Positions 12,431 to 23,855 are shown, counted from the stretch's first letter. The stretch is 64,000 nucleotides of DNA from Prostheceraeus crozeri (GCA_907163375.1 CAJQUW010001728.1:168211-232210), one strand, 5' to 3'. Translations and numbers: made by a program. The notes: generated by a model not told the origin, from the sequence alone.

Positions 12431-13330
12431 ATTATCAAGTAGCTCACATAAACGCTCTTCATATCGTAGGCCCTAATCGATTTCCGTAACTGCTAGTTAC
12501 AAAATCTAATTTCTGATTTTTTGTTCGAAATTTTAGTAAGATATTGATGTCATTGTATTTAATATCAAAATTCAGATATGATTTCATAGTATTCTCAAAA
12601 CCACATAATTCTAAATAATTCAGGCCAGGATGACTCTCTTTTGCTGTAGATATCCATTTTTCTGTAATGTAATGAGTGACTCGATTTTTTGCAATTCTCA
12701 AATATTCTCTTTTATCAACCGTTAACTGTTCGTCCCATAGATCTGGCAGGCTGAGTTTTGTAAGTAACTGCCTTATTCGCCAGCACCATGTATAATTGCT
12801 ATCATGACCATCTGAAATCATATTGAGATAAATGGCATCGTATACTTCTTTTATCAAACTTCTTTCATTCCCAATAATTACTTTTATCCAATAACATATA
12901 GCTGCCTTCCAGAAATCAACATACATAGGATATATTCCAAATTCATCAATGAGTCAAATTAGGTGTAGTGGTAAGTACAAGTTATATCTTTTATAAAATT
13001 GATATTGAAATTGATCTCAACATTTTTAGATTATTAAAGAAACAGAATTCGGCACAGTACTTCATTTTTGATAACGTAAACATCCCAATATATTCTTTAA
13101 AATATCTCCAGTAACTTGTCCAAACTCTTTTTGTTAGTTAACTGCTAGATAAAGTGCTTGCTTTCCTCTAGCAGTCAATTGTTCCAGATGAATTTTGTTA
13201 CTTTTTGATATCCACATTCCTAAATACTTACATTTGTCAACTACTTCTATGGATATCATTTTTCATCAAGATCAGTGTCAATTCTGTCTATTTTGCACAC
13301 GTATGTTTTATGTGTGTCAAAACTGACAAA
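12430..13330 (-). pseudogene. LINE reverse transcriptase C-terminal fragment
   Basis: On the minus strand, near 13250-13100, a frame reads VDKCKYLGMWISK, the thumb-region motif of non-LTR reverse transcriptases. The longest open part (12459-12926, 155 codons) shows the C-terminal region typical of I/CR1-type LINEs in invertebrates, with FWKAAICYW, LWDEQ and a closing FRTKNQKLDF stretch before a Cys-rich end. The palm with the catalytic Asp pair is missing and the frame is interrupted at least once, near 12950-13140. It is a dead 5'- and 3'-truncated copy. Confidence 0.65.
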
Positions 13331-14259
13331 CATCAAAAGTAACGAAGTGGTTTACATGTGGCTACATTTATTGAATCCAGTGGCTATAAGGTAATGGTTT
13401 GCTGTTCTGTCGCATATTTGCTGTTTGAAGATGCTAGGCCTACTCAATTTACCGTGTTCGGCCTTGGCAATAGTATGAGGATATCATTCAATCAGTATCC
13501 TTTTACTTTATCCTTGCACTACACAAAGCAGATGTAGCATACTATGCATAGAAAGAGCACAGTATGACATGCCTACAGGTTTTAGATGCAGACACTTTCG
13601 GTCGAAAATTCATTAAAATCTTGAATGAATTTGAAATTTTCACTGAAATCACCCGTTTGCACGAAATTGACCAGTGGTGTTTTCGTTCTTTTAAAACGAT
13701 TCTTAAAAATAGCTTGACGCCTGATGGCTTAGTTATCATAGTCAGCGTTGAATCTGTTGTATTGAATTAACACAAAACCGCTATTTAATCAGTAAATTGA
13801 ATACCAAAGACTTGTAATTTTTTTGACAAGGTTTTTCTTGCCCTTTTCTCTCTCACTCACTTGAGAAGCCTGCGCTGATCTGTGTTAGCTAGGAAGCATA
13901 TTATAGTATCTTCATTGCATTTAGAAGTCAAAGAGAAAATGCCAAGCTTCTGCAAGCATTTCTTACATTGTTTTACATCTTATAACAACTTTCAGATTGC
14001 TACAAATTGATTCTTTTCCTCGATTTCATCGTAGTTTGCTGTAGAGTACCTTTACTTGGTGACACGGAATCGATGCTATGAGACTGCGTTCAAGATAATG
14101 TAAGTCATCAAGGCGACTTAAGAATGTTAGATTATACTTCATTTAATCTGCATGTAATCTCACGGATTCTCAACTGATATTGAGTTTTACTTCAAAATAT
14201 GTAAAGAATCGACCATACAAAATGAACGTATCTCAATGCGAGTTATATGGACTATAAAG
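13331..14259. other. Unassigned sequence
   Basis: Complementary frames at 13542-13770 are open on both strands, which by itself means little. Nothing recognised. Confidence 0.4.
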
Positions 14260-14392
14260 TACAGGGTGGCCCAGATATAGATTACTATTTTCAAATCCAT
14301 CTAACTCGAGTTGTGGTTTACCTATCGCATTACATGATATTAACAACAAGGAAATTAAATAAACGATGGATCAAATTGCCATACAAATGATG

Positions 14393-14470
14393 TGCGGCTG
14401 GTAGGATTCGAACCTTCGACCAAGGTTAATTAGACCTGTGCTCTAAGCATTTTAACCTTTGCTATGTCAT
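14393..14470 (-). repeat. tRNA-Ile-like sequence (SINE head or tRNA pseudogene)
   Basis: On the minus strand it has the A-box region TAGCAAAGGTTAAAATGC plus TTAGAGC, a 7-base loop CTAATTA that would place AAT as anticodon (isoleucine), and the B-box GGTTCGAATCC. The middle and 3' parts resemble animal tRNA-Ile(AAT), but the acceptor stem does not pair, so it is not a working tRNA. It may be a SINE that landed in the older transposon. Confidence 0.55.
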
Positions 14471-14623
14471 TTTAAAGCCAAAGATGTCCCATTTCATTTA
14501 ATATGACTTGTTTTATATGATATTGCATCATTTCGCTCCAATATATCATAAAAAGCAAAGGATGAAGATAAAAACAAAGCATTCGAAAGAAAAAATTAAT
14601 TTATGTAGCAGTAATGCTATCAT

Positions 14624-15225
14624 TCAACATGATTCATGTTGACTATCATTCGATATGTCCTCCGTCATTTTCATCTCTACGACTTGTAGCGAAGCGTCGC
14701 TACGCGGTGAAATTCTGATGTCATCAGAAATCTCCCTACCAGAAGAGGGTTCTGCTGTTTTGAAATAATTTGGGTTGTTGAAGCTCCAATAGCGACAGTT
14801 GTCTGTTGATCTCGCCACTGAGGTGGAAGTTGGTCTTGTCCGTTCACCCAACTCCATCTAGTAGCTGAATGCCTGCATCTAAAGCCAGTTGAGATGAAGT
14901 TGAATTACTTTTTAGAACCTAATAACATAACGTATAGAGGCACAATAACAAGCCTGGCCAAAGTCATCCAGTTGTTTGAGTCTACAAGGGTACTGGTTGT
15001 TTTGATGGACAATCGGACAGTTGACCCTGAAATACCGAGCTCCTGAGATGCTCTTCTTGTTAATGTCGTTGGGTGGCTAGCGAAGTTCTCCTTTGCTAAC
15101 TTAACCTTTTCTGGTTTCGATACTGCGTCTTGACTTCGGGAGATCTTGAAGCGTCCCATGTTTGGAGGCCCTCTGATGAATGGACTTAATCGTAGCAGAA
15201 GATGGAACACTTGAGTTGCGGTCAA
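14624..15225 (-). pseudogene. Transposase relic, DUF4817-type
   Basis: The first half (14905-15225) shows the second helix-turn-helix of this family: PEKVKLAKENFASHP then RRASQELGISGSTVR. The second half (14624-14857) shows RSTDNCRYWSFNNPN, the segment that in whole relatives follows the first catalytic Asp. The two halves are in different frames, and the residues between and after them are lost or scrambled. The protein would have cut and joined DNA as a DDE/D enzyme; this copy cannot. Confidence 0.65.
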
Positions 15226-15666
15226 ACCTCTGTCGGAAATGTCTTTCTAGAATTATTGGGGAACTTTGCACCTTATACTAGGCTGCGATTGGAAAACGTT
15301 CTTGTGGTGTGAATCTTTCACTCATAATTGAACAGAAATGTCACTGACTCGCGCTTCAATCTTGCAATGAGTTTTTTTGATCGATTATTCATTGAAATTT
15401 GAATGTGAATTGATTGTGCAGTTAATGGACAATACAACATACATAATTGAGTCGATCATTGTTACTTCTCTCGCTCTTTCAAACAGATATGGTATAAAAA
15501 ATTGACTTTTATAGAAAATGGCAAAATGTTTTACAGCATACATGGAAAAAAATATAAGATCAGTCGAGATGTATTTTTGGAGAGCAAATGTTGCATTAGA
15601 GCATGTTTGTTCTACTTGAAGCTACACGCTTTTGAAACTAGCAAGCTATATCTGGGTCACCCTGTA

Positions 15667-17100
15667 GATTCATATGCATGGAAGAGAAATAGAGTGAAGT
15701 AAAATTAGAAATAATTTCTTCTTCTGGAAATATTTTCCTAAAACATGATAAAATGCTATATAATACAGTGGTTCCAAGAGAAAAATGTAGTCGACCTAAA
15801 ACTATATGCATGTAAACCCATCAGGCTGTGCTCCAAATACTCTGTATAAGTTCATATTAAGCACAAACCTTGCTGCACCTGAGGGTTACATAACTTCATC
15901 CACTTAACCAATACGGAAAGTGGTTTGATAGCAGCTTGATTTAAAAAAACAGTTACAAGATTGTTAGCTGATTAAATTTCTTTTAACTAAATTTGCAGTC
16001 CTACGAAAGCTTTTTCAAAAAACTTTTATTTTTTGATGGTGCAGATAATTTCGAAAACAGAACGCTAAATATATCTTAATAATGTTATAAATGTCATCAA
16101 ATTGCTAAAAAAATACCTAACGAGCCGGCACATCTCGTGATCTTTTCAATAAATCTTTTATCGCGTTTAACCATCGATTTGCAATGCAGTGATAACTAAG
16201 AAATATATGCGTATGTATCATGGCTAACCGCAACCACATGCAGCCAAGTCGTAAATAGGCATATGATAAAGGGAGCAAAATTCACTTGCTTAATTATTTT
16301 CTTAAAACGGTATTTACTAATTTATCGATTTTCGCTTTTTTGGCATGATTGTGAACGGAGCGGAGAACAAAATCGTCACGCTAGAAGATGTTCCACATGT
16401 TTCTTCATCGACCCCACTGTGGGTTGCAAGTCCGCAAGTCCAGCGGTGTGCAATGGGTTTGCAAGTTGGGTATCCACAGCATTATCTTAGGTTTTACTTC
16501 GTTTCATAGAACATCCTTTCTATACTGCCGTAGAACCTACATAAAAATAAATTTATATGAGATGAAGATCTGTTTCCTCTTTGAGGAAGTGTCATATCAT
16601 AAAAATAAGACAAAATGATATCAAAGCTAAAAAAAGCAATCTGCGCGTGTTTGTTTCCATTCCGTTCTCGATCAGTATAGCAAGTATATGGATGTACCTG
16701 ACGGAACAAGCCAAGTCAAATAAATATGAAAAATCAATTAAAAAACGGAAGATGATGAATTCTGTAAACAATCATGTTCCGCTAGGCAGTGCATGGAATT
16801 TGTTTCATTAAATGAGACAATTGAAAAAATTTTTCTCGAATTCGGGTGAAGATTAGTGATAAAATGTTTTCCCAGCAAAATGATGATAGTTCATCATCCT
16901 ATTTACTATTTAGAAACCTCAACTCGATCATTTCGATCTCTTCTAAATTTCAATGCGATGTCTGAGAGAAAAGTATGTGTCTTAGTTCGAAAAGTCAATG
17001 TTCGTGAATATGTATATTCGTGATATTCCTTCATTTTAAGATCTTGTTTACTTCCAAGTTTTCAAATTTAGGAAAGAATAAAATAATTAAGATATCTAAT
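15667..17100. other. Unassigned AT-rich sequence
   Basis: Frames of 65-76 codons at 16263-16811 overlap in all directions and show no family motif. It may include the decayed 5' part of the plus-strand Penelope-like element that becomes recognisable at about 17110, but I cannot show that. Confidence 0.4.
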
Positions 17101-17253
17101 AAATTATCAAATTTTACAAATGACTTCAATCTGCTGTACTTCTGCTCTTCCAATGTTCAATTTCTTTTTGACGGGTGGTTATTACAGACAGTTAGATGGT
17201 GTGGCCATGGCAGCGAATTAGGTCCACTTTTCATAGCATTTTTTAACATGTTA

Positions 17254-17332
17254 ACTAGGCGACAAAATGTCGCCTAGTCCCTCTCTTTGTGTCGCCTAGT
17301 GACCAAGATTTTCAGTCACTAGGCGACAACAC
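17254..17332. repeat. Subterminal hairpin repeats of hAT-A
   Basis: CTAGGCGAC/GTCGCCTAG occurs four times within 80 bp, arranged as two hairpins: CTAGGCGAC-aaaat-GTCGCCTAG-like at 17254-17276, and GTCGCCTAGTGAC with GTCACTAGGCGAC around an 11-base loop at about 17291-17328. A further copy lies near the right end (19454). Clustered subterminal motifs are known transposase-binding sites in hAT elements; binding here is inference. Confidence 0.75.
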
Positions 17333-17838
17333 CAAAAATTGAAGAATTGTGTTGAGAAAGGTTGTATTTTGTTGCATATTCACATATACAGTATATGCAG
17401 TGTTTTTTAAGGGGTTCCATACGCACGAATCGTGCGTGTGAAATCATCCACCATGCGCGTGGAATTATTGAAATGAAAGGAGCACTGTACTTTTTTGACA
17501 TGACCTTAAAACAGTGCTTTTCAAGACGGTACGCACAAGTGCGGATGAGATGCTGGCTACTGATGAATACATATTTGACTCAAGCTGTTAACTTTTCTCT
17601 CGTTCATAACGATTCAGACTTATTCACTCGCTCATCACATCAGGCTGTGTACGCACGTGTACACACGTTGTCAATGAATTGGCAAATGAATGAAGCAACC
17701 GATATCTGATCCCCGTTTGTTACGCTTAACCTTGTCATTGCTTATTGTTCTCTTTCGAATGACGTATTTTGCTCAGTTGATAAATATCAGATTGATAATA
17801 AGTTCATTACAGTCAGGTATTTAGACAAACACAGAGCA

Positions 17839-19255
17839 ATGCAGACTGGTTTTCTCGGTGAATCACATTCGGATGTTCGTGGAGCAGAAGGACTGCTGCA
17901 AGCTCTTCTGGATAGATTCGAAGTATGCCATCTTCTAGAGGTAGCTAAAGAGAAACTGACATCCTTGACTACTGACGGAGAGAGTGCAAACACAGGACGA
18001 AAAGGTGGTCTCTGGGTACGGCTGATTGATTATCTTGGAAGAGACATCCTCTGCTTTTGGTGCATTGGGCACAGGTCTGATCTGGTGATGGATGACATGG
18101 TTGCAGACATCTCAGAGTTGAAGCATTGGCGGATTAACTTAAAGTCATTTGCAACTTTCTACAGGGCTTCCGCATTGCGCACCACAGAGTTACAGCAGCA
18201 GTTGCAAGATTCTGGAGCTCAGTTCTATCGATTTCCTGAACAGCATGATATACGGTTTGCTGAACACACATTCAACCTGGCATTTGCAGTCTGTCAAAAT
18301 TTAGAGGGAGCGAGGAAGCATTGGAAATCTCAGCTGAATATCGGAGACAAGAAAGACAGAGCAACGGCCACAGGTTTCCCGAAAGTTTGGGAAAAGGGAG
18401 GACAACAAGAACGCCTAACATTTGTCATGCTAGATGTTTTGCGATTGTTACGGGACTTGCAGAAGTCCGGTCAACGCAGCCTCATTACTCTCCCAGACCT
18501 CTTACAGAAAAAGGAGAAGACCATTGCCTGTCTGGATCAAATGATATCCAAGATGTATCCTGGAGGTTACGAAGAGAAGTTTGTCTCCACTGATATGACC
18601 TCCGCGGATGGTCAGGAGGTCAATAACGTCTGTAGATGTACAAACTCTTACGTCACTTCGAGAAGAAGCTTCCAGGCAATTCGCCAGGAGGTAGTTACTT
18701 CGGCACGAAACTTTCTTTCGAAGCGCCTTTCAATAGAGCAGGATAACGGAGTGAAGGAGATGATTTCATTTATGAATTCTCGGAACTCCTCAGAAATGAT
18801 TGATTCTGTACAGGAGTTTGTCCGCAATTGCTTTGGTTCGGACACATTGGCTTCCTTCTGTGACGATGTCATTGGGATGTTTGTTCAGCATGGCGCATTT
18901 TCCTTCTCTGCTACAGACTGTGGAACAGCAAAGCTATATGAGATTCTGAGGCGCTCTCGACCAGGTTCAGCCCTGAGTAGGGTGGTAAAGTTTTATTGCT
19001 GCTGTACCTCACAGCATGGACCCAGAAAGAGCAGTCTCCTACCACACAGAGGTGAAGAGCGCCAAACGCTCTGGTGCTAAGAGGAGTACAATGAATGCCC
19101 GTCTGATTATCGCCATGAACGGAAGAGGCACGGCATTCTATGATCCACGTCCGGCAGTTGCTGAATTTCTTCTAAAAAAAGAGCGACGTAACACTCAGCC
19201 AGCCCCGGAACTCCACAAACAGATGGACTTCATTAAGAACTTCTTTCAAGAGTAG
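17839..19255 (+). pseudogene. hAT transposase (ZNF862/KIAA1586-like type), N-terminus missing
   Basis: The main frame (17839-19080, 413 codons) has the first acidic motif TTDGESANTG near residue 45 and the CIGHRSDLVMDD segment, the Cys/His region of hAT RNase-H folds, near residue 75. The last part, the hATC dimerisation region, is in the next frame at 19016-19255: MDPERAVSYHTEVKS, then NGRGTAFYDPRPAV. A frame change near 18990-19020 therefore separates catalytic core from C-terminus. No BED finger or start region is seen between 17330 and 17839. The C-terminal motif is the one found in domesticated vertebrate hAT proteins such as ZNF862 and KIAA1586. The gene is dead or would need a frameshift. 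Confidence 0.75.
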
Positions 19256-20065
19256 AACTACTTCTTGTTCTTATACTTGTTAACATACGATATATAACAA
19301 GGTTATTTTTGTGATTTTTGGTCTTATTTATTCTGAATTACTGTGCATGTACTGACTATTTATACAGGTACCGTATATGTATGTGCCCTTTTTGTCTAAA
19401 AATATGCCCTTTTTGTTCATTAGCAAGACCAAAAAATGCCCTTTTTGTATCTTGTCGCCTAGTGAAAATTCCTTAAAAAATGCTATGCCACTTTTTGCTA
19501 ATATTTCTAAGGGTCACATTGAGAGATTTCTGAAAAATGCAATTGACTCATCATGTTTGCTATATTTGCGCTACGTTGATGATACTTTTGCTATTGTTCG
19601 TAATGAAAGCGATGCCCATAAACTTCATGTGCTTTTCAACTCAGCTCATCTTAATCTAACGTTCACTATGAATTTGAAATGAATAATGTGTTACCCACAG
19701 AATTAGACAGGTCGTCTCTTCTTCCGTTTGACTAGAAGGGAAGCATTGGAACATGTAACGTAAATGAAATGGCACAATCTGCTGACATAATACCATAGCA
19801 ATCGAACAATGAGCAGCCAGTTCAACATTAAACACGCCAAATTGTGCAAAGTTTCAGTGACTGTTATCAAATGGATCACACAGCAAAGCGACGCAGTCGA
19901 TGTCAAGTTCTACCGAGAAGTTTGTAAACGTTTTTTCATGAGCCTGCTAACATTTTTTAAAATGATCGGAGGGCCCAACATTATCGAGAAAACTTTTGCA
20001 CAATGAAGTTGACGGCTGCACACGGGAGGTAATTTACTATAGCCATTGATTTTTCACCGAAATGT

Positions 20066-20470
20066 AAATATATTCAAGTAAAAGAGAAAATGAGCAGGCA
20101 CCCAACGTTTCGGTCGTCTTGACCTTTGTCAAGGGTTACACCATATGCGAAAATGCAAACTATTTTACACGCTTTTAAATATCAGAACAGAATACGGTAT
20201 TAAGTTGAATGACCGCTCACTGGCTCAATGTTGTTCGTGTTTACGGTTTAGAGTTGGTTTCAGAAAATCAATGAAATTAGCTTCAGAAATTCTAGTTCTA
20301 ACAGGGTTATTTTGATGGTCTATTATCTCCACATAGAAATCTTTAATCGTCATAGCAACGTTATTGTGCTTAGATCGAATATGTTGAGATAATGCACTTT
20401 TCATATCTCCATAACGTATACTGCGTTCATGTTCCGCATAGCGCGCAGAGAAAGTTCTATTAGTAGAACC
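20066..20470. repeat. 405-bp inverted repeat, left copy, of the young PLE
   Basis: It is the reverse complement of 22340-22744. It covers the 3' end of the coding frame (the end of the GIY-YIG domain), the 3' untranslated part and a hammerhead-like motif. Confidence 0.85.
20100..20137 (-). ncRNA. Hammerhead-like motif, left copy, in the PLE 3' region
   Basis: Mirror image of the motif at 22673-22710; see that entry. Confidence 0.5.
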
Positions 20471-22305
20471 AACATAGCTATCATTACAGATTTTGCATTT
20501 GAAGCTATAGACGACATATCTACTCTTACAGCTGGAGTATTTATCAGACAGATCATCGCAAATACTGCAATTACAATCACTGTTGTTACGGAAAGTGTCG
20601 GTATTCATAAAATTGCCAATAGATTTTCCCGGTTTGCAAGTAATTCTGACAGGGACATCATATTTGCTAGCAATACTGCGTAATTTCCTGGTACATGAGT
20701 CACTAATAAAGTCGATATTTAGACTAGCCAACATGTCATTGCGCTGGTCTTTTCTATTGCGAGAGTCATACGAAGCGTACTTCTCAACAGAAGTATAACC
20801 ATTATTTTGAAGTCTGTCGATTAAAGTTTTTGAGCATTCGTGATACATATCGTTATCAGAACATCTGTCTTTAATATTTTTGAAACTACTACGAATAAAA
20901 TTGGATTTTACATGAGAACGAACCCAACTACCATGGCTGAGAGTAATGTTAGAATGTTGCTCTTTGCAATACCATCTGTACTGGACTTTTCTATTACAAA
21001 CAGCAATAGATAAGTCTAAAAGCTTCAGAATATCGTTATCAGGTATTTCTACAGTTAATTGAATCGCACTGTTGACTGAGTTAAACACATCCAGAATAAC
21101 TTCAAAGTTAGTAGTGGATTTATTAAACGGCCCAATAATTATATCATCGATGTACCGATAAAATTCATTTTTTCAATAAAATTCATATATAATATGGCAA
21201 AGGCTGGCGCGAAGTGGGATCCCATAGGACACCCATTTATCTGTAAATAAGTTTTGTTGTTGTAATTGATCTCGTAGTTATATATTACGAACTTCAGAAA
21301 ATCCTCTACATCTTTTAGTGTGAAACCATAATTACTTATATTCATCCAATATTGGGAGATGAAGTTCATAACAGTAGTGATGCCATGTTGCAACGGTATG
21401 CTACTATACAGCAGTTTAACATCTAGAGAAATGAAGGTCATCTTTTCATCCGGTAAGTTAATATTTTTCAGCTTTTCAATTAGTAATTGACTACTGCTGA
21501 TGTTAGCGGGGACAAATTGAATCAATTTGTAAAGTAGTCTGCTCGTCAGCCAGTCGACCTTTTCTGTAGGGGGTAATGATTGACGAAGCTATTGGCCTCA
21601 AAGGAAAGCCTTCTTTACTTCTTTCTTTGTGGTCTTTTATGCTACAAAAGAACTTAGCTGTTCTACTACCCATGGCAATTAACTTATCAGAGTCAATATA
21701 CATGCGTTTACACCTCGCCTTTATCAATTTGTTGGCCTGTTTTTCGATTTTAGAGCATTTTGATACACTCAATAATTTGTATGTGCTAGAATCTTTTAAA
21801 ATATTTTCTACTCTGCCGATAAATTGACTTTTATCGCAAACTACCATACGGTTTGTTTTATCAGACGGAATAGCCAACAAGTTATTGGATATCAGAAATT
21901 GTTTTGCTTTCTTATTATCGTTGTGGATACGCTTGTAGCTACTTTTATTTTTCACATGTTTGGATTCTTTTTTGATGATTTCCTTGGCCTCATATTGGAA
22001 TAATTGCAAGTTTTTTTCCGAGTCATTGTTCATCTTAGGTGGAAACCATACTGTATTTTATGAAACGGTACGAGCAAAGAGTCACCATTACTGTAATCGC
22101 TGTTATAACCATTACTAATACAGTTACTCTGCCATCTAAGTTTGTAGGAAATGCAGTCTACAGATAGGTTGTTGCGTTCAATAAAATGTTTATTGTACGA
22201 ATGTGGTATGCGAAACTTGGGACCACGACTAAGAGTAGAGATAACGTAAGTAGGAAGAACTAATTTAGCTTCATTACAAACTTTTTCAGAATTAATAGCA
22301 GCCAA
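20225..22305 (-). pseudogene. PLE reverse transcriptase with GIY-YIG endonuclease
   Basis: The N-terminal part (22030-22305) begins near a Met and leads into a long basic linker. The RT fingers and palm follow with PIASSI, SLDVKLLYSSIP and CPMGSHFAPAFA, then the thumb and a C-terminal GIY-YIG domain whose first strand reads YVVYSFKC with SYVGSTNR. The domain order RT then GIY-YIG is that of canonical Penelope-like elements. Coding capacity is spread over four frames, so the copy is broken, although its ends look fresh. Confidence 0.75.
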
Positions 22306-22339
22306 CTCAGGCTCGGACTACTACTAATAGGTCAGACTC

Positions 22340-22744
22340 GGTTCTACTAATAGAACTTTCTCTGCGCGCTATGCGGAACATGAACGCAGTATACGTTATG
22401 GAGATATGAAAAGTGCATTATCTCAACATATTCGATCTAAGCACAATAACGTTGCTATGACGATTAAAGATTTCTATGTGGAGATAATAGACCATCAAAA
22501 TAACCCTGTTAGAACTAGAATTTCTGAAGCTAATTTCATTGATTTTCTGAAACCAACTCTAAACCGTAAACACGAACAACATTGAGCCAGTGAGCGGTCA
22601 TTCAACTTAATACCGTATTCTGTTCTGATATTTAAAAGCGTGTAAAATAGTTTGCATTTTCGCATATGGTGTAACCCTTGACAAAGGTCAAGACGACCGA
22701 AACGTTGGGTGCCTGCTCATTTTCTCTTTTACTTGAATATATTT
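22340..22744. repeat. 405-bp inverted repeat, right copy, of the young PLE
   Basis: Reverse complement of 20066-20470, in plus orientation. It begins abruptly inside the GIY-YIG coding part and runs to the same terminal AATATATTT as the left copy. Confidence 0.85.
22673..22710 (+). ncRNA. Hammerhead-like motif with a U3/A8 core, in the PLE end
   Basis: Reading 5' to 3': stem I ACCC, core TTGACAA in place of CTGANGA, an extra A, stem II GGTC-AAGAC-GACC, GAAA, palindromic ACGT stem III, a GTT cleavage triplet, and GGGT closing stem I. Everything fits a minimal type I hammerhead except the first core box, where C3 and G8 are both changed in a way that keeps their known pairing. PLEs are known to carry such ribozymes in their repeated ends. 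Activity is unknown. Confidence 0.55.
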
Positions 22745-23819
22745 GCGCAATGATCTGAATTCTTCGAATCTGAAAGAGTCGTGGCGATCGGAGCATTTTG
22801 AAGGAATTCAGAGCAATCCGCAAGCGACGCACGACTATTTTTCCTATCTCTGTAAGGTATTAAATATTTCTTTTTGCCCACTTATTAAGTTCCTGCATGT
22901 GCCATCTGTTTGAATCAGTTTGCACTTCTAGCAAAGTGACACGATTAAACAATCTAATTCTGTGGTGCTACCTTTTCTTGATGTATCCCAACACCGTCGA
23001 GTTGATGGTTCAGTTACGACTAGCATTTTTAAGAAGTCGACATGGAGTGGCATTTATTTGAATTTTCACAGTTTCTTGCCTGTTGCATGGAACCGTGGTC
23101 TTGTTCGTTCTTTGTACAACCGCATTTACCGTCTGTGCTCTAGTGAGTTTTTGGCATCGGAAACTGATCTTTTGTACAACACTCTTGTTCGTAATTCGTA
23201 CCCTCCTTACTTTATTGATAAGTATAAGGTCACTGAGCCGATAGTGAAGTCTGCTGTGCCAACAGTTGAGAAAAAAGTTATTTTTCTACGTGTGCCATTT
23301 TATGGCGATAAATCAGCAGCCTTTCTTCATCGTTCTATGAATCGAGTTGTTTCTAGCCGGTTTTTGACGCTGATCTGTGTGTTCTGTTCCGCACTCACCG
23401 TGTTCCCGTGCGATCTCCTATAGATCCTCTGCCTGTTGCCTACTCGTCCTCTGTTGTGTACCGCTTCCTTTGTGACTGCGGGTCAGTCTGCTTTGGCAGG
23501 ACGAGCAGGCGCCTTTCAGTTAGAGCACGTGAACACGTACCAAAGTGGCTTGTAGTTGGTCGCACTGGCGTCAGCCGGTCTGCCATTGCAGATCATGTGC
23601 TTCTTTGTTCTTGTGATCGTGAGAGTTTGCTGGACAAATTTTCCATTGTGTGTAAAGCACGTCATGATCGTTTGCTGCGAATTTCAGAAGCTATGCATAT
23701 TGAGCGTTACAACTGCAAGCAGAAGGATCTACTGATTGACCTTCTCTTGCCATGGTAATTGTGTTCACACTTAGCTGGCTCTTTATGTCTTAACTTTTAA
23801 TTTTATCTCATTCCGGGTT

Positions 23820-23855
23820 TTCCACTGATAGGACCGGCCGAAAGGACCTCTGGAA
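23820..23855 (+). ncRNA. Diverged hammerhead motif after the old PLE's GIY-YIG frame
   Basis: TTCCA and TGGAA pair as stem I around CTGATA, GG-ACCGG-CC, GAAA, a short AGG-A-CCT stem III and a CTC triplet. The first core box is diverged and stem II is only two pairs, so it is probably inactive. Its position about 60 bp after the coding frame matches the other PLE copies here. Confidence 0.5.

Larger units (their letters stand above)
14262..15664 (-). mobile_element. Decayed Tc1/mariner-type transposon (DUF4817 group), 1403 bp
   Basis: The left end CAGGGTGGCCCAGATATAG and the right end (complement CAGGGTGACCCAGATATAG) are near-identical inverted repeats, each next to TA. The similarity extends about 45 bases inward with more mismatches. 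The interior holds minus-strand remains of a transposase (14624-15225) and a tRNA-like repeat (14393-14470). Confidence 0.8.
17232..19487 (+). mobile_element. hAT transposon (here hAT-A), 2256 bp, inserted in the PLE
   Basis: The termini CATAGCATTTTTTAA and TTAAAAAATGCTATG are inverted repeats. They are flanked by a perfect 8-bp duplication CCACTTTT (17224-17231 and 19488-19495), and the duplicated bases belong to the reverse transcriptase coding sequence of the host PLE. Both ends carry copies of the subterminal motif CTAGGCGAC. The interior encodes most of a hAT transposase lacking the N-terminal zinc finger. Confidence 0.9.
20066..22744 (-). mobile_element. Young Penelope-like element with inverted ends, nested in hAT-B
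   Basis: This minus-strand PLE carries reverse transcriptase plus GIY-YIG coding sequence (20225-22305). Its last 405 bp (20066-20470) are repeated in reverse at 22340-22744, with no mismatch in the parts I compared. Partial inverted copies at the ends are a known PLE habit (pseudo-LTRs). The near-identity of the two ends suggests a recent insertion. Coding sequence is broken, with about three interruptions. Confidence 0.8.
19696..22954. mobile_element. Non-autonomous DNA transposon (hAT-B), also inserted in the PLE
   Basis: The ends CACAGAATTAGA and TCTAATTCTGTG are 12-bp inverted repeats, flanked by GTGTTACC (19688-19695) and GTGCTACC (22955-22962), which differ at one of 8 bases. The flanking bases join the VLPFLDV segment of the host PLE, which supports these borders. 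Without the young PLE inside it, the element is about 0.6 kb. No transposase remains. The 8-bp duplication suggests hAT. Confidence 0.65.
17110..23855 (+). mobile_element. Old Penelope-like element (PLE), split by two insertions
   Basis: Three pieces in the same order and orientation belong to one PLE: 17110-17231, 19496-19695 and 22963-23855. They show in turn the GPLF motif region of the reverse transcriptase, the catalytic RYVDDTF box, and the thumb (VLPFLDVS) leading to a GIY-YIG-type endonuclease (VYRFLCDCG, FGRTSRR). PLEs copy through RNA and use the GIY-YIG enzyme to nick target DNA. The 5' part is missing or unrecognisable. The copy is broken, with several interruptions besides the two transposons inside it. 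Confidence 0.75.

Noticed and set aside
14393-14470. Functional tRNA-Ile gene
   Set aside because: The acceptor stem does not pair and the T stem has a mismatch.
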